NCBI GenBank assembly: GCA_001801215.1 | Contig: MGXA01000001.1 | Coordinates: 1-39,049 of the forward strand | Direction: 5' to 3' | Source of the DNA: Gallionellales bacterium RIFCSPLOWO2_02_FULL_59_110 | GTDB taxonomy: Bacteria; Pseudomonadota; Gammaproteobacteria; Burkholderiales; Gallionellaceae | DNA length: 39,049 bases | Shown here: piece by piece, positions 10,601-18,334 of the stretch | Layout of the letters: each line of letters opens with the position of its first letter | Numbering within the stretch: the stretch's first letter is position 1 | The notes under the pieces: model-generated | Told to the model about the DNA's origin: nothing | Database searches by the model: none | The model's input: the letters and a program-made list of their open reading frames with translations, nothing else | Translations under genes and position numbers: made by a program

Positions 10601-11659
10601 GATACGGCAGCGGTACGCACTCCGGGCGCCAGCCTCCTGTCCGGCGCTGCGGGCGCGACCGCGCTTACGGTCGGCGGCGGATTCGCCTTGCAGCAGATCA
10701 TCGAACCGATCTTTTTCGAGTTCGGCGGAGGCAAACTGCCGCCCTACATAGACTTCAAGCAAACCTTCGGCGATACATTCATATTCGAAATCGAGCAGGT
10801 CTTTCACATCACCGGCAATAACCCGTTCAACCCGACGGATCCGCTGGGTGGGCAGGAACAGCAGCCTGCGGGCTGTTCGGGCTCGCAGCCGCCCAGCGAC
10901 ACCCAGACGCTGTCCTGTCCAGCGGGACAGAACGGCAGCATCACGCAGGTACGCGCCTATTCCTGTGTCGGCACGGCCTGGACGCCCGGCTCATACCAGA
11001 CCACGAGCAACACTTGCGCCGCGCCGCCAGCTACAGGCTGCCCGGGCTCGCAGCCGCCCAATGAAACCCAGACGCTGTCCTGCCCCGCAGGGCAGACCGG
11101 CAGCATCACGCAGTTACGCACCTATTCCTGTGTCGGCACAGCATGGGCGCCGGGCGACTGGCTGACCACGAGCAACACCTGCGCGGCGCCTGCCGGTTGC
11201 CCGGGCTCGCAGCCGCCCAACGAAACCCAGACGCTGTCCTGCCCCGCAGGGCAGATCGGCAGCATCACGCAGGTACGCGCCTATTCTTGTGTCGGCACGG
11301 CCTGGACGCCCGGCTCGTACCAGACCACGAGCAACACCTGCACGACGCCGGCGCCGACCGGGTGCGCAACGAACTTCAGCACGGGCAACTACGCCTGTGG
11401 CGGCGAGTGCGGCATCGGCTCGGTCGGATTGTCGGTCACCCCGGGCAGCAATACCATGACGGCCAGTCCCTTCGGCGCAAACAGCAGCGCGCAGTTCTCC
11501 TGCTCGGGTTCGAGCGCCGCTTCGCAGAGTTCGAACCTGATCATCCTGGGTGCCCCGGGCCACACCTGCACGCTGGGCAGCACCGGCATCCTGACCGCGT
11601 TCGGCATTCTGTGCCAGAACAGCGGTGGCGGATCGTGCAACAGTTCGTGCTCGAGGTGA
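7628..11659 (+). CDS. Large secreted protein with coiled coil, protein-kinase-like domain and Cys-rich C-terminal repeats
   Basis: This 1343-residue protein is of a type I do not recognise. Visible segments in order are: a signal peptide (about 1-28, [14 protein letters not shown]); a long charged Ala/Arg/Glu-rich coiled coil (about 35-280); a helical Gly/Ala-rich region (about 350-540) reminiscent of pre-toxin linkers; four 11-residue GPEATAPTV repeats (563-606); a protein-kinase-like domain (about 655-850); an Ala/Pro-rich linker; a hydrophobic stretch near 1000 ([17 protein letters not shown]); three Cys-rich repeats (about 1082-1243); and a Cys-rich terminal domain. The kinase signatures are a Gly-rich loop [10 protein letters not shown] (683-692), Lys702 in IVVKV, a catalytic loop D801-x-K803-x-x-N806, and a metal-binding D826-P-G. 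All key residues are present, so it may be active, although an exported kinase would meet little ATP unless delivered elsewhere. It sits between two other exported proteins in one operon. Confidence 0.85.
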   Translation: MMRPRRFPILLQACAVVFTFAMAQGSSLADDDFERRAAQAAQTERGFYESGGARDTSVIPNAQPAARAPTHIEEADRKVADREAARRAAERAAEDSKVARLADQLETSRVHHGAILRGLDEQRASLAAELASAERAGAADRARTLKSQLAAVDDALAAKQNEVARYEARLQTEITKAQAEPRAAEEARRITETTELASRLRTQEAQIEAGNAAFEERIGAIDAAIDQARSNGLNEVAEQLEQTRRKTVDAQQAFLAGQEATRGASRRDLDRAYAANRADGIGPTSTVGLESAIRRAAITTGNDPASAVNLVDHAAVDSTAASAARAASGAPASTEHVSIFNDINSESLRDFALDYAAEARTTYGSWEGFKGRVLEGYVAGVGKGALDAVKGLFDVVVGLGDLTGEALEDALERLTGAELDVFGDEKMRVVRDMLESGARLYGTDDQAGLEEARKLLATADAIQTLLRRKAEQMAGSGEKGIRESINIVGQAAPQVLGAEELAVRGAVAVTRAAGVGARVVTGVAKADAAADAARATGAATDAARAGDAATGTGATAGAAPAIRTGPEATAPTVRMGPEATAPTVRMGPEATAPTIRTGPEATAPTVLTGPDGAPTGTGRTNLDESPTALNGERGTAEPRPASGLPPPARGPPLQADAVLVRPDGSATLVMEDGRQFPLGKEVGRGSTTTVYEVPGRDGIVVKVTTGGADALDDAGYKVIKGLDPHGDVIEVPTIHRQYEGTDIRSIDGAETGVVTVTDKAPTDFKRATDIQRPGGGMTPGQISAYRRAMDKLNDQGFVWLDSKNDNYTFRKVTGADGDEWRLVVVDPGGIVPMKGRDPDAARALQRALDTPSEASRAAPEWEVGRGVQSGRILHHEDLAARFDDLVDWEAIQNLTGKPYNSLGRNARSRIPWLSEEIFPFNPRNGFDYPELPEALNAPVPAPTPAPAPVRTGGVPPVDRSAPTAPDTNAASVAPTPVPADTPRAMTHSGTEDTAAVRTPGASLLSGAAGATALTVGGGFALQQIIEPIFFEFGGGKLPPYIDFKQTFGDTFIFEIEQVFHITGNNPFNPTDPLGGQEQQPAGCSGSQPPSDTQTLSCPAGQNGSITQVRAYSCVGTAWTPGSYQTTSNTCAAPPATGCPGSQPPNETQTLSCPAGQTGSITQLRTYSCVGTAWAPGDWLTTSNTCAAPAGCPGSQPPNETQTLSCPAGQIGSITQVRAYSCVGTAWTPGSYQTTSNTCTTPAPTGCATNFSTGNYACGGECGIGSVGLSVTPGSNTMTASPFGANSSAQFSCSGSSAASQSSNLIILGAPGHTCTLGSTGILTAFGILCQNSGGGSCNSSCSR
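9314..9445 (+). repeat. Four 33-base in-frame tandem repeats
   Basis: Units start at 9314, 9347, 9380 and 9413, each encoding R-[TM]-GPEATAPT-[VI]; a degenerate fifth follows ([10 protein letters not shown]). They form a Pro/Ala/Thr linker just before the kinase-like domain. Synonymous differences between units (for example GGGCCAGAG, GGGCCTGAA, GGACCCGAA) show that they are not perfectly fresh copies. Confidence 0.85.
10871..11358 (+). repeat. Three Cys-containing tandem repeats of about 53-55 codons
   Basis: Units begin at 10871, 11036 and 11195. Each encodes GC[24 protein letters not shown], then YSCVGTAW, then TTSNTC. Four cysteines per unit at fixed places suggest disulfide-bonded modules of a cell-surface protein. 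The DNA of the units is nearly identical over long stretches, pointing to recent duplication or gene conversion. Confidence 0.85.
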
Positions 11660-11663
11660 GTCC

Positions 11664-12179
11664 ATGAGGCTTAGTTACTCCATCTGCGTCGCGTTCGCTG
11701 TGCTGCTTGGATGCTTGCCTCCAGCCCAGGCACAGGAAGTGCGGCAGCTCAAACGTATCGCTACCCCACAACTTTCCACGCCGCAGGCGACGCAGGCGCT
11801 GCCGCCCGGCGCGCGCGCTGCGGCAAGCGCCCGGCCGGTATCGCGTGCAAAGGTCGAGGCGGCGGTAAAGCAGATCGCCTCTGCATGGAACACGCAGCAA
11901 CTGGAACCTCTGCTGGCCAAAAATTTCTACGACAAGCGGCGCTTGATGGACTCGCTCGGTACAATCGTGCCGCGTGACGCCAAGCTGCGCGTGCTGGGTA
12001 TCCAGGGCGTCCAGACGCTCAATCAATACGTGCAGGCAGGCGCTCGGGGCGAACAGTTGGTCAGCCGCGTCTCGGCCACGCTGCGCACGCAAGTCGAATT
12101 CAACGACCCGAGCAGCGGCTTTCGGCGGCTAGAAGGCGACAACGAAGTCATTCTGCTTGTATACGAACCGGCATCATGA
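11664..12179 (+). CDS. Small secreted protein, NTF2-like fold likely
   Basis: This 171-residue protein starts at the ATG at 11664 and has a clear signal peptide (MRLSYSICVAFAVLLGCLPPAQA, cut before QEVRQ). The mature part begins with a helix (VEAAVKQIASAWNTQQLEPLLAKNF) followed by beta strands. This is the pattern of NTF2/SnoaL-like proteins, where a helix-lined cone holds a ligand or mediates dimerisation. That assignment comes from the pattern and not from a specific motif. It begins 5 bases after the stop of the kinase-like protein, and its stop overlaps the ATG of the beta-barrel gene (ATGA), so all are probably co-translated. Confidence 0.75.
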   Translation: MRLSYSICVAFAVLLGCLPPAQAQEVRQLKRIATPQLSTPQATQALPPGARAAASARPVSRAKVEAAVKQIASAWNTQQLEPLLAKNFYDKRRLMDSLGTIVPRDAKLRVLGIQGVQTLNQYVQAGARGEQLVSRVSATLRTQVEFNDPSSGFRRLEGDNEVILLVYEPAS

Positions 12180-14371
12180 GCGTGCCTGCACTTCACCGTT
12201 TTCCGCTCGCTCTCGCAGTGCTGGCCGCCGGTGTCGGCCAGGCTTGGGCAGACGGGCTTCTGGACGACTGGCAGCTAAACGGCAGCAACACGCTGCGGCT
12301 GGAAACCTACCGGGTGAACGGCGATCCGCTGGCCGGCCCGTACCGCTTCACCGGCGGCCAGCATTACGACGAGTTCAACGTCAACATGTCGCGCCGTTTA
12401 TCGCCCTATGACATGGTGCGCGCCCAGTTCTACGGCGTAGCCAACAATTCGGACTATCGCGCACCCGATCTGGGCTTTGTGCCGGAACGGGTGAATGTGA
12501 TGCGCGAGAACGGCGATAGCGCCATTCCCTATCGCTTCGAGGCGGGCGACTATTTCGCCTACTTCAGTTTCCGCACCTTGCAGCGTTCGCTCAAGGGTGC
12601 ACAGCTCGAATTGCAGCCGGCGCCCGGCTCATCCGTGCTGCTCGTCTCCGGCGCCAACCAGCCAAGCTGGCGCCATGCCCAGGCCGGCGACGACTGGACC
12701 AACGGTATTTCATGGCTCGCCGAGAGCGGGGCGCAGACGCGCTTCAGCGCAAACCTGCTGCACAATTCCCGCCAGGCCGATCCGGTTCTCGGCAAGCCCG
12801 ATCGCAACCAGACCGTCGCCAGCGTGACCGGCGATCACGCCTGGCAGTGGAGCGCGCAACGCCTGCGCCTCGAAGGCGAATTCGCCGGGCTGCGCGGCGA
12901 CCATGACGGTTCGGCCGGCGCCAGCGGCGCAATAACGCCCGCAAGCGGTCAGGATCGCAACGGCGCCGGCGCATTCCTGCAATTCACCGGCCAGGCCGCG
13001 ACCGATCCGCTCGACTATCGCCTGCGCTTCGAGCGCTATGACCGCGACTTCCGCCCAGCCGGGGCGGTGATCGCGCCCGATCGCCGCTCCGGGGAGGCGC
13101 ATCTAGGCTGGCGTTTCGCCGACGGTTTGGCGCTGCGCGCCCGCGCCCAGCAGTTCATCGATGCGCTTGAATCCGGCAATCAACTCAGGAACAACACCTA
13201 TGGCGCCAATCTGGCGGGGCCGTTTTTTGCTGGCTCGATCTCGGGGCTGAGCGGCAGCGTCGATATGTTCCATCAGGATTTCAAGAAGCAAGATGCGACC
13301 GTCGATCGTGCGATCTGGAACCTCAACGCGAATTTCGCCAAACCTTTGCCCGGCAACTGGGCAGGCAACTTCGGCTTGTTCCGGCAGCAGGTGGAAGAAC
13401 GCGTGGCGGGCGCGAACGAAGTGCGCAGCACGCAGTTGCAACTGGGGGCCACGCATGCTTTCAATGCGGGCGGCTGGGCCGGTTCGTTCACGCCCGGCAT
13501 CACGCTGCGCCGCGTGAGCGGCGGCGCCTCGGCGGTCGAGGAGTTCTCGCCCGCGCTTGCTTTCGCGCTGAATCGCAATGCGCATGGCGTGAGCGCAAGC
13601 TACAACTATCAAAAGTTGCAACATGACCTCGCCGCGCTCGCGACCGTCGAAGTCAACGCCTTGCGCCTCGATTACCGCTATACGGCCGGAGCCGACATTT
13701 TCGGTATCGAGGCTTCCGCCTACGACCGGGACGTGACCATCGGCCAGTTCAACGACACCTATCGCCTGTCGCTGTTCTGGACCCATGCATTCGACAAGCC
13801 GGCTCGTGGCGCGGTGCGCCCCGCCGCAATTGCCGCTGCGGACACGCAGGGTATGCTGCCGCGCGACATCGGCGCGCTGGCCGCAGTCGAACCCGGCGCC
13901 GGGTTCGACGCCGCGCTCAAGCGCCTCGATGAGTCCGGCTTCCGCGGCAGCGTGCGCCAGGGAAATATGGTCGTTTTCGAGCAGCGCCTGCTCGACGGGA
14001 TCGAACAGCGCCAGCGCTTCGCGCTCGTGGGCGAGGCCGGGCGCGTCAGCCTGGTTGGGCTTTCAATCAACATCGACGATCCGAACAATACCCAGGCGAT
14101 CGCGCAGACGTACGAGCGCGTGCGCAAGGCGCTGCTTGATCGTTTCGGCAGGCCTGAATTCACCTTCGAGGAAGGTGAGATCGCCCCGACGTTTGTTGCC
14201 GACCTCAATGCGGGCCGCGTGATCCGGGTAATGGAGTGGCAGCTTGAAAACGGCAGGCTGCGGCTCGGCATTCCGCGCCGCCTCGACGGCCAAGCGCGCA
14301 TCGAGATCCAGCATGCTGCCCGTTTCGGCACCCCGCGCGATGCGTTGTGGAGTATCGAGGAACTGCGCTGA
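12176..14371 (+). CDS. Predicted outer-membrane beta-barrel protein with C-terminal soluble domain
   Basis: This 731-residue protein has a signal peptide (LALAVLAAGVGQAWA, cut before DGLLDDW). Residues 28 to about 565 show many short amphipathic strands with alternating polar and hydrophobic residues, aromatic belts and frequent strand-turn Gly/Asn/Asp, as in outer-membrane barrels. The strand segment ends RLSLFWTHAFD, resembling a barrel-closing beta signal. A soluble domain of about 150 residues follows (from LAAVEPGAGFDAALKRLDES to the end), with mixed strands and helices. I cannot tie it to a named porin, TonB-dependent or MtrB family; no TonB box or CxxC motif was seen. It overlaps the preceding gene by 4 bases and ends the exported-protein operon. 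An inferred role is surface display or export of the operon's other products. Confidence 0.78.
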   Translation: MSVPALHRFPLALAVLAAGVGQAWADGLLDDWQLNGSNTLRLETYRVNGDPLAGPYRFTGGQHYDEFNVNMSRRLSPYDMVRAQFYGVANNSDYRAPDLGFVPERVNVMRENGDSAIPYRFEAGDYFAYFSFRTLQRSLKGAQLELQPAPGSSVLLVSGANQPSWRHAQAGDDWTNGISWLAESGAQTRFSANLLHNSRQADPVLGKPDRNQTVASVTGDHAWQWSAQRLRLEGEFAGLRGDHDGSAGASGAITPASGQDRNGAGAFLQFTGQAATDPLDYRLRFERYDRDFRPAGAVIAPDRRSGEAHLGWRFADGLALRARAQQFIDALESGNQLRNNTYGANLAGPFFAGSISGLSGSVDMFHQDFKKQDATVDRAIWNLNANFAKPLPGNWAGNFGLFRQQVEERVAGANEVRSTQLQLGATHAFNAGGWAGSFTPGITLRRVSGGASAVEEFSPALAFALNRNAHGVSASYNYQKLQHDLAALATVEVNALRLDYRYTAGADIFGIEASAYDRDVTIGQFNDTYRLSLFWTHAFDKPARGAVRPAAIAAADTQGMLPRDIGALAAVEPGAGFDAALKRLDESGFRGSVRQGNMVVFEQRLLDGIEQRQRFALVGEAGRVSLVGLSINIDDPNNTQAIAQTYERVRKALLDRFGRPEFTFEEGEIAPTFVADLNAGRVIRVMEWQLENGRLRLGIPRRLDGQARIEIQHAARFGTPRDALWSIEELR

Positions 14372-14499
14372 GCGGGTCGCCTATTGCATGAGGGGCGCAT
14401 CCGGCGCACTTTGCCGGGGAAATCCAATCGCGTCATGGGCCTGCGTTGCGCATGGGCTCTTATGCAGCGCGCCGCTCATGCGGATAAAATGCCGGTCGT

Positions 14500-15054
14500 A
14501 TGAACCATCCTCCCGCCAACCCGAACGCGCGCGTGTTCTTCGCCTTGTGGCCCGAGGCCGCCGAGCGCAGGCAGCTGGCCGCATGGCAGGCGCCGCTCGA
14601 GCGCCTGTGCGGCGGGCGCGCGATGCGCGGCGAGACTTTGCATAACACGCTGGTGTTCATCGGCGACGTTGCGGTGTATGGCCTTGAAGTTTTGCAACGG
14701 GCGGCGCAGGAGATCAGCGTGGAAGGTTTCGAGCTGTGCTTCGACGAGGCGCGCTACTGGGGGCATAACCACATCGTGTATGCTGCGCCGCGCCATGTGC
14801 CGCCGCAACTGTTGAATCTGGCCGATGCGCTGGGACGGCGCCTGGACGCGCACCGCTTCCAGTTCGACCGGCGCGCTTACCAGCCGCATGTCACGCTGTT
14901 GCGCAATGCGCACTGGAGCGATGCGCCGTTGCCCGCGCTGCCGCCGGTGTGCTGGCAGGCCGAAGATTTTGCGCTGGTGCGCTCCGTGCCACGCGACGGC
15001 TTGACGGATTACCGGGTGCTGGCGCGCTTCCCTTTGAACTATGGTGGCGGATAA
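14500..15054 (+). CDS. thpR: RNA 2',3'-cyclic phosphodiesterase (2'-5' RNA ligase family)
   Basis: This 184-residue member of the 2H phosphoesterase family hydrolyses 2',3'-cyclic phosphate RNA ends and can ligate 2'-5' tRNA halves in vitro. Both catalytic HxTx motifs are present: H48-N-T50 (LHNTLVFIG) and H130-V-T132 (PHVTLLRNA). The start FFALWPEAAERRQL is typical, and the length matches the family (about 175-190). The ATG is at 14500. It ends just before corA (37 bases to the chosen corA start), so the two may be co-transcribed. Confidence 0.93.
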   Translation: MNHPPANPNARVFFALWPEAAERRQLAAWQAPLERLCGGRAMRGETLHNTLVFIGDVAVYGLEVLQRAAQEISVEGFELCFDEARYWGHNHIVYAAPRHVPPQLLNLADALGRRLDAHRFQFDRRAYQPHVTLLRNAHWSDAPLPALPPVCWQAEDFALVRSVPRDGLTDYRVLARFPLNYGGG

Positions 15055-15091
15055 TCGCCATCCTCGAAACCAAGTAACCGGAAACAACCGC

Positions 15092-16042
15092 ATGCTCAAT
15101 ATTTTTACGCTGGAAAACGGCCGCCTGGTCGGCATACAGCCGGATGAGATTGCCGTGCGCAAGCCGATCTGGGTGGATGTCATCGCGCCCGGCGATGGCG
15201 AACGCGAATGGGTGGGCAAGGCTTTTTCGCTGATCTTGCCGCAGCCGGAGCATTTGCGCGACATCGAAGCGAGCGCGCGGTTCTACGAGGAGGAAGGCAG
15301 GCTGCATCTGCGTTCGGATTTTCTGCTCGGCAAGGAAAGCGATTCGCGCAGCGTCATCGTCGCCTTCGTGCTGTCCGATAACGTGCTGTTCAGCATGCAC
15401 GACGAAGACACGCCGGTATTCCAGCACTTCCGCCTGCACTCGCACGGACAGCCCGACCTGGTGGCGGACAGTCTCGATGTCTTGGTCGATCTGTACGGTT
15501 CCGATGTGGAGTTTTCCGCCGATGCGCTGGAGGAGGCTTACGCCGATCTCGGCGAAATCAGCGATACGGTGCTCAACAACACGCTCAGCGATAAACAGGC
15601 CGGTGCGGTGCTGGCCAACATCGCCCACGCGGAACATTTGAACGGGCGCATCCGCCGCAACCTGATGGATACGCGCCGCGCGGTCTCGTTCCTGATGCGC
15701 AGCAAGCTACTCGCGCCGGAACAGTTTGAAGAAGCGCGCCAGATCATGCAGGACATCGACTCGCTGGACGGGCATACCGCGTTCCTGTTCGACAAAATCA
15801 ACTTCCTGATGAATACCACGGTCGGCTTCATCAACGTCAACCAGAACAAGATCGTGCGCCTGTTTTCGGTGGTTTCGGTGGCATTGCTGCCGCCCACCCT
15901 GATTGCTTCCATTTACGGGATGAACTTCCGGCACATGCCGGAGCTTCATTGGCCGAACGGCTATCTGTTCGCCTTGTTGTTGATGGTTCTGTCGGTTGCC
16001 GTGCCATTCGCGATTTTTTACCGCAAAGGCTGGCTGAAATAG
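15092..16042 (+). CDS. corA: CorA magnesium/cobalt transporter
   Basis: This 316-residue inner-membrane Mg2+ channel has the same length as enterobacterial CorA. The N-terminal cytosolic domain begins MLNIFTLENGRL. The long helix region (NLMDTRRAVSFLMRS) leads to two C-terminal transmembrane helices with the signature YGMNF between them and the basic tail FYRKGWLK. The frame is open from an ATG at 15041, but that overlaps thpR; the ATG at 15092 matches the usual CorA N-terminus. Confidence 0.95.
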   Translation: MLNIFTLENGRLVGIQPDEIAVRKPIWVDVIAPGDGEREWVGKAFSLILPQPEHLRDIEASARFYEEEGRLHLRSDFLLGKESDSRSVIVAFVLSDNVLFSMHDEDTPVFQHFRLHSHGQPDLVADSLDVLVDLYGSDVEFSADALEEAYADLGEISDTVLNNTLSDKQAGAVLANIAHAEHLNGRIRRNLMDTRRAVSFLMRSKLLAPEQFEEARQIMQDIDSLDGHTAFLFDKINFLMNTTVGFINVNQNKIVRLFSVVSVALLPPTLIASIYGMNFRHMPELHWPNGYLFALLLMVLSVAVPFAIFYRKGWLK

Positions 16043-16045
16043 CCG

Positions 16046-16483
16046 ATGCGCCTCTGGTCGCTGCACCCCGTTTATCTCGATGGCAAAGGGCTGACCGCAT
16101 TGTGGCGCGAGGGCCTGCTCGCGCAAAAGGTCTTGTCCGGCAACACCAGGGGTTATCGCAGCCACCCGCAACTCGACCGCTTCAAACGGCAGGCCGACCC
16201 GCTGGCCGCCATTGGCGCCTATCTGCGCGAAGTGCAACGCGAAGCGTCACGACGCGGTTATCGCTTCGACGCAAGCAAAATCCTCTCTGGCGGAAAGGCG
16301 CAGCGTATCGGTGTTACCGCCGGGCAGCTCTCCTATGAGCTCGCCCATCTCAAAATCAAGCTGAAAACACGCGACAAGGAAGCTTGCCAAAGGGTTGCCG
16401 CGCTCGATATGCCGCAGGCACACCCATTGTTCGAGGCGGTCGATGGCGGGGTCGAGCCGTGGGAAGCGGTCAAGGAGGAGTAA
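16046..16483 (+). CDS. Pyrimidine-dimer DNA glycosylase-like protein (Pyr_excise family)
   Basis: This 145-residue protein begins MRLWSLHPVYLDGKGLTALW and continues with GYRSHPQLDRFK, the pattern of the bacterial branch of the T4 endonuclease V-like family. These proteins act on UV-damaged or abasic DNA. T4 endonuclease V uses Thr2 as the nucleophile, but residue 2 here is Arg, so activity is uncertain. It starts 3 bases after the corA stop, probably in one transcript with it, and converges on tcdA with a 12-base gap. Confidence 0.8.
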   Translation: MRLWSLHPVYLDGKGLTALWREGLLAQKVLSGNTRGYRSHPQLDRFKRQADPLAAIGAYLREVQREASRRGYRFDASKILSGGKAQRIGVTAGQLSYELAHLKIKLKTRDKEACQRVAALDMPQAHPLFEAVDGGVEPWEAVKEE

Positions 16484-16495
16484 TGGCGCCGTGCC

Positions 16496-17272
16496 TCAAT
16501 CTGCGGGATTTTGCTGCGCTACGATCTGGTCGATGCACCATGCCGCTGCGGCGAACCCCATGGACGCGGTGACCGTCACCACCGACCCGTAGCCGGAGCA
16601 GTTCAGGTTGCCTGCGGCGCAGGCGGCGCCCCTCTTGGTCGGCTCGTCCAGGTACACGCAGGCCACGTTGAACTTCCCGTTCTTGCGCGGACGGATATTG
16701 AATTCCTTGATTAGCCGCTTCCTGATGCGCGACAGCAGCGCATCGTGGACGGTCAACCCGAGGTCGGATTGGCGCAGATTGAGGGGATTGTTTTTTCCAC
16801 CCGCCGCGCCGCACACCACGAGCCGGGTTTTGTTGTGCCGGGCATGCGCGATCAAGGCCGCCTTGGTGCGGGCGCTGTCGCAGGCGTCGATGACGGCGTC
16901 GAACGCGCCTTGCGGAATCAGGTCGCGCATATTTTCTTCGGTCAGGAAATCGTCGACGGCATTCACCTTGCAGCCGGGATTGATGTCGCGGATGCGCGCT
17001 TCCAGCACCGCCACTTTCGCCGCGCCGAGCGTGCTGCCCAGCGCATGGATCTGCCGGTTCATGTTGGATGCGGCGACATGATCAAAGTCGATCAGCGTGA
17101 TCTGTCCGATGCCGCTGCGCGCCAGCGCCTCGACCGCCCAGGAGCCGACGCCGCCGACGCCCACCACCGCCACGCGGCTGCGATGCAGCGCCATGCGCGT
17201 GCCCTCGCCATACAGGCGGTCGACGCCGCCGAAGCGGCGCTCATGATCGATATCGAGATGGGAAAGCGGCAT
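16496..17272 (-). CDS. tcdA: tRNA threonylcarbamoyladenosine dehydratase (ThiF/E1-like)
   Basis: This enzyme ATP-dependently cyclises t6A37 in tRNA to ct6A. The 258-residue protein has the TcdA start FGGVDRLYGEG, the nucleotide-binding loop VVGVGGVGSWAVEALARSG (about 35-53), the E1-like DFDHVAASNMNRQ segment, DACDSARTKAAL and the C-terminal NLNCSGYGS. Length and motif order match E. coli TcdA (YgdL). The ATG is at 17272. A palindromic repeat separates it from the TatD gene upstream on the same strand. Confidence 0.94.
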   Translation of the reverse strand: MPLSHLDIDHERRFGGVDRLYGEGTRMALHRSRVAVVGVGGVGSWAVEALARSGIGQITLIDFDHVAASNMNRQIHALGSTLGAAKVAVLEARIRDINPGCKVNAVDDFLTEENMRDLIPQGAFDAVIDACDSARTKAALIAHARHNKTRLVVCGAAGGKNNPLNLRQSDLGLTVHDALLSRIRKRLIKEFNIRPRKNGKFNVACVYLDEPTKRGAACAAGNLNCSGYGSVVTVTASMGFAAAAWCIDQIVAQQNPAD

Positions 17273-17295
17273 GTTTATTCTGGAAAAAGCAGTTA

Positions 17296-17406
17296 GCCAC
17301 AGAGGTCACAGAGAAAAAACGGCTTTGGAGAGAAGCTCATTTTGTCTTTTTCGGGCGAAACCACGAAAGGCTGATAGGGCTTGGCATTCTCTGTGTTCTC
17401 TGTGGC
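17296..17406. repeat. Inverted repeat with GCCACAGAG...CTCTGTGGC termini
   Basis: The arm GCCACAGAGGTCACAGAGAA (17296-17315) is mirrored by TTCTCTGTGTTCTCTGTGGC (ending 17406). This type of palindrome recurs between genes in many proteobacteria and could act as a bidirectional RNA hairpin between tcdA and the TatD gene. Confidence 0.75.
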
Positions 17407-17423
17407 TTGAATTTGATTCTGGT

Positions 17424-18200
17424 TCATTTTGGTCTGAGTCCGGGGAGCGCGGACAGTGCGTTCTCCGTGGTGATGCGCGCGATTTCTTGCAGAGAAATGC
17501 CGCGTAATTCCGCCAGCGTCTGCGCGATACGCGACAAATACTCCGGCTTGTTGGGCTGGCCGCGTTGCAGAAAATCTGGCGGGATGTCCGGCGCGTCGGT
17601 CTCCAGCACGATGCTGCCGAGCGGCAGCGTCGCGGCGAGCTCGCGCAGGCGCGTGGCGCGCGAGTGGGTCATCGCGCCGCCGAAACCGAGCTTGAAGCCG
17701 AGTTTGATGAATTCCTCCGCCTGCTGGCGGCTGCCGCTGAAGGCGTGGGCGATGCCGCCGCGCACTTTGTTCTGGCGCAGATGCTTGAGGACGATGTCCT
17801 GCGCGCGGCGGATATGCAGCAGCACCGGCAGTTCGAATTCGCGCGCCAGTTTCAGTTGGATGGAAAAATAAAATTCCTGCCGTGCGCGGTCGTGGGGTTC
17901 GATGAAAAAATCCAACCCGATTTCGCCGACCGCGACGGTCGCAGGCTGCGCCAGACAAGCGCGCAGCGCGAGCAGATCCTCCGGCTGCGCGTTTTCCACG
18001 TACATCGGGTGGATGCCGTAGGCGGGCGCGCAATTTGGGAATCGTTCGCACAATTGGCGCACCGCTGCAAAATTGGCGCGCGCCACCGCGGGCACGACGA
18101 TGCGCCCGACCCCGGCGGTCTGCGCGGCCTGCACCAGCGCGGCCTGGTTGCCGCCGAATTCGGCGGCATCGAGATGGCAATGGGTGTCGATAAATTGCAT
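17424..18200 (-). CDS. TatD-family metal-dependent DNase/hydrolase
   Basis: This 258-residue TIM-barrel hydrolase starts FIDTHCHLD with metal ligands His7 and His9. It continues with GEIGLDF (bridging Glu), LLHIRRAQ, AHAFSG and the C-terminal ETDAPDIPP, which supplies the catalytic Asp. Order and length match TatD/YcfH proteins, 3'-5' exonucleases or deoxyribonucleases involved in DNA repair. The ATG at 18200 is the conventional start. Repeats flank it on both sides. Confidence 0.92.
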   Translation of the reverse strand: MQFIDTHCHLDAAEFGGNQAALVQAAQTAGVGRIVVPAVARANFAAVRQLCERFPNCAPAYGIHPMYVENAQPEDLLALRACLAQPATVAVGEIGLDFFIEPHDRARQEFYFSIQLKLAREFELPVLLHIRRAQDIVLKHLRQNKVRGGIAHAFSGSRQQAEEFIKLGFKLGFGGAMTHSRATRLRELAATLPLGSIVLETDAPDIPPDFLQRGQPNKPEYLSRIAQTLAELRGISLQEIARITTENALSALPGLRPK

Positions 18201-18228
18201 AAAGCCAAGCTATTGTTTGCAGTCAGTC

Positions 18229-18307
18229 GTAGGTTGGGTTGAGCGCAGCGATACCCAACAATCAAATTGAGAAGATGATGGGTATCGCTACGCTCAACCC
18301 ATCCTAC
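18229..18307. repeat. Palindromic GTAGGTTGGGTTGAGCG-type repeat
   Basis: The arm GTAGGTTGGGTTGAGCGCAG and its partner ending CGCTCAACCCATCCTAC form a long hairpin upstream of the TatD gene. A shorter relative lies at 21748-21781. Confidence 0.8.
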
Positions 18308-18334
18308 ACGGGAATAGCCGGATCAATAAGCGGT

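Noticed and set aside
12176-14371. MtrB/PioB-type outer-membrane protein, expected if extracellular electron transfer were present
   Set aside because: No N-terminal CxxC and no multihaem cytochrome (CxxCH clusters) gene in the neighbourhood.
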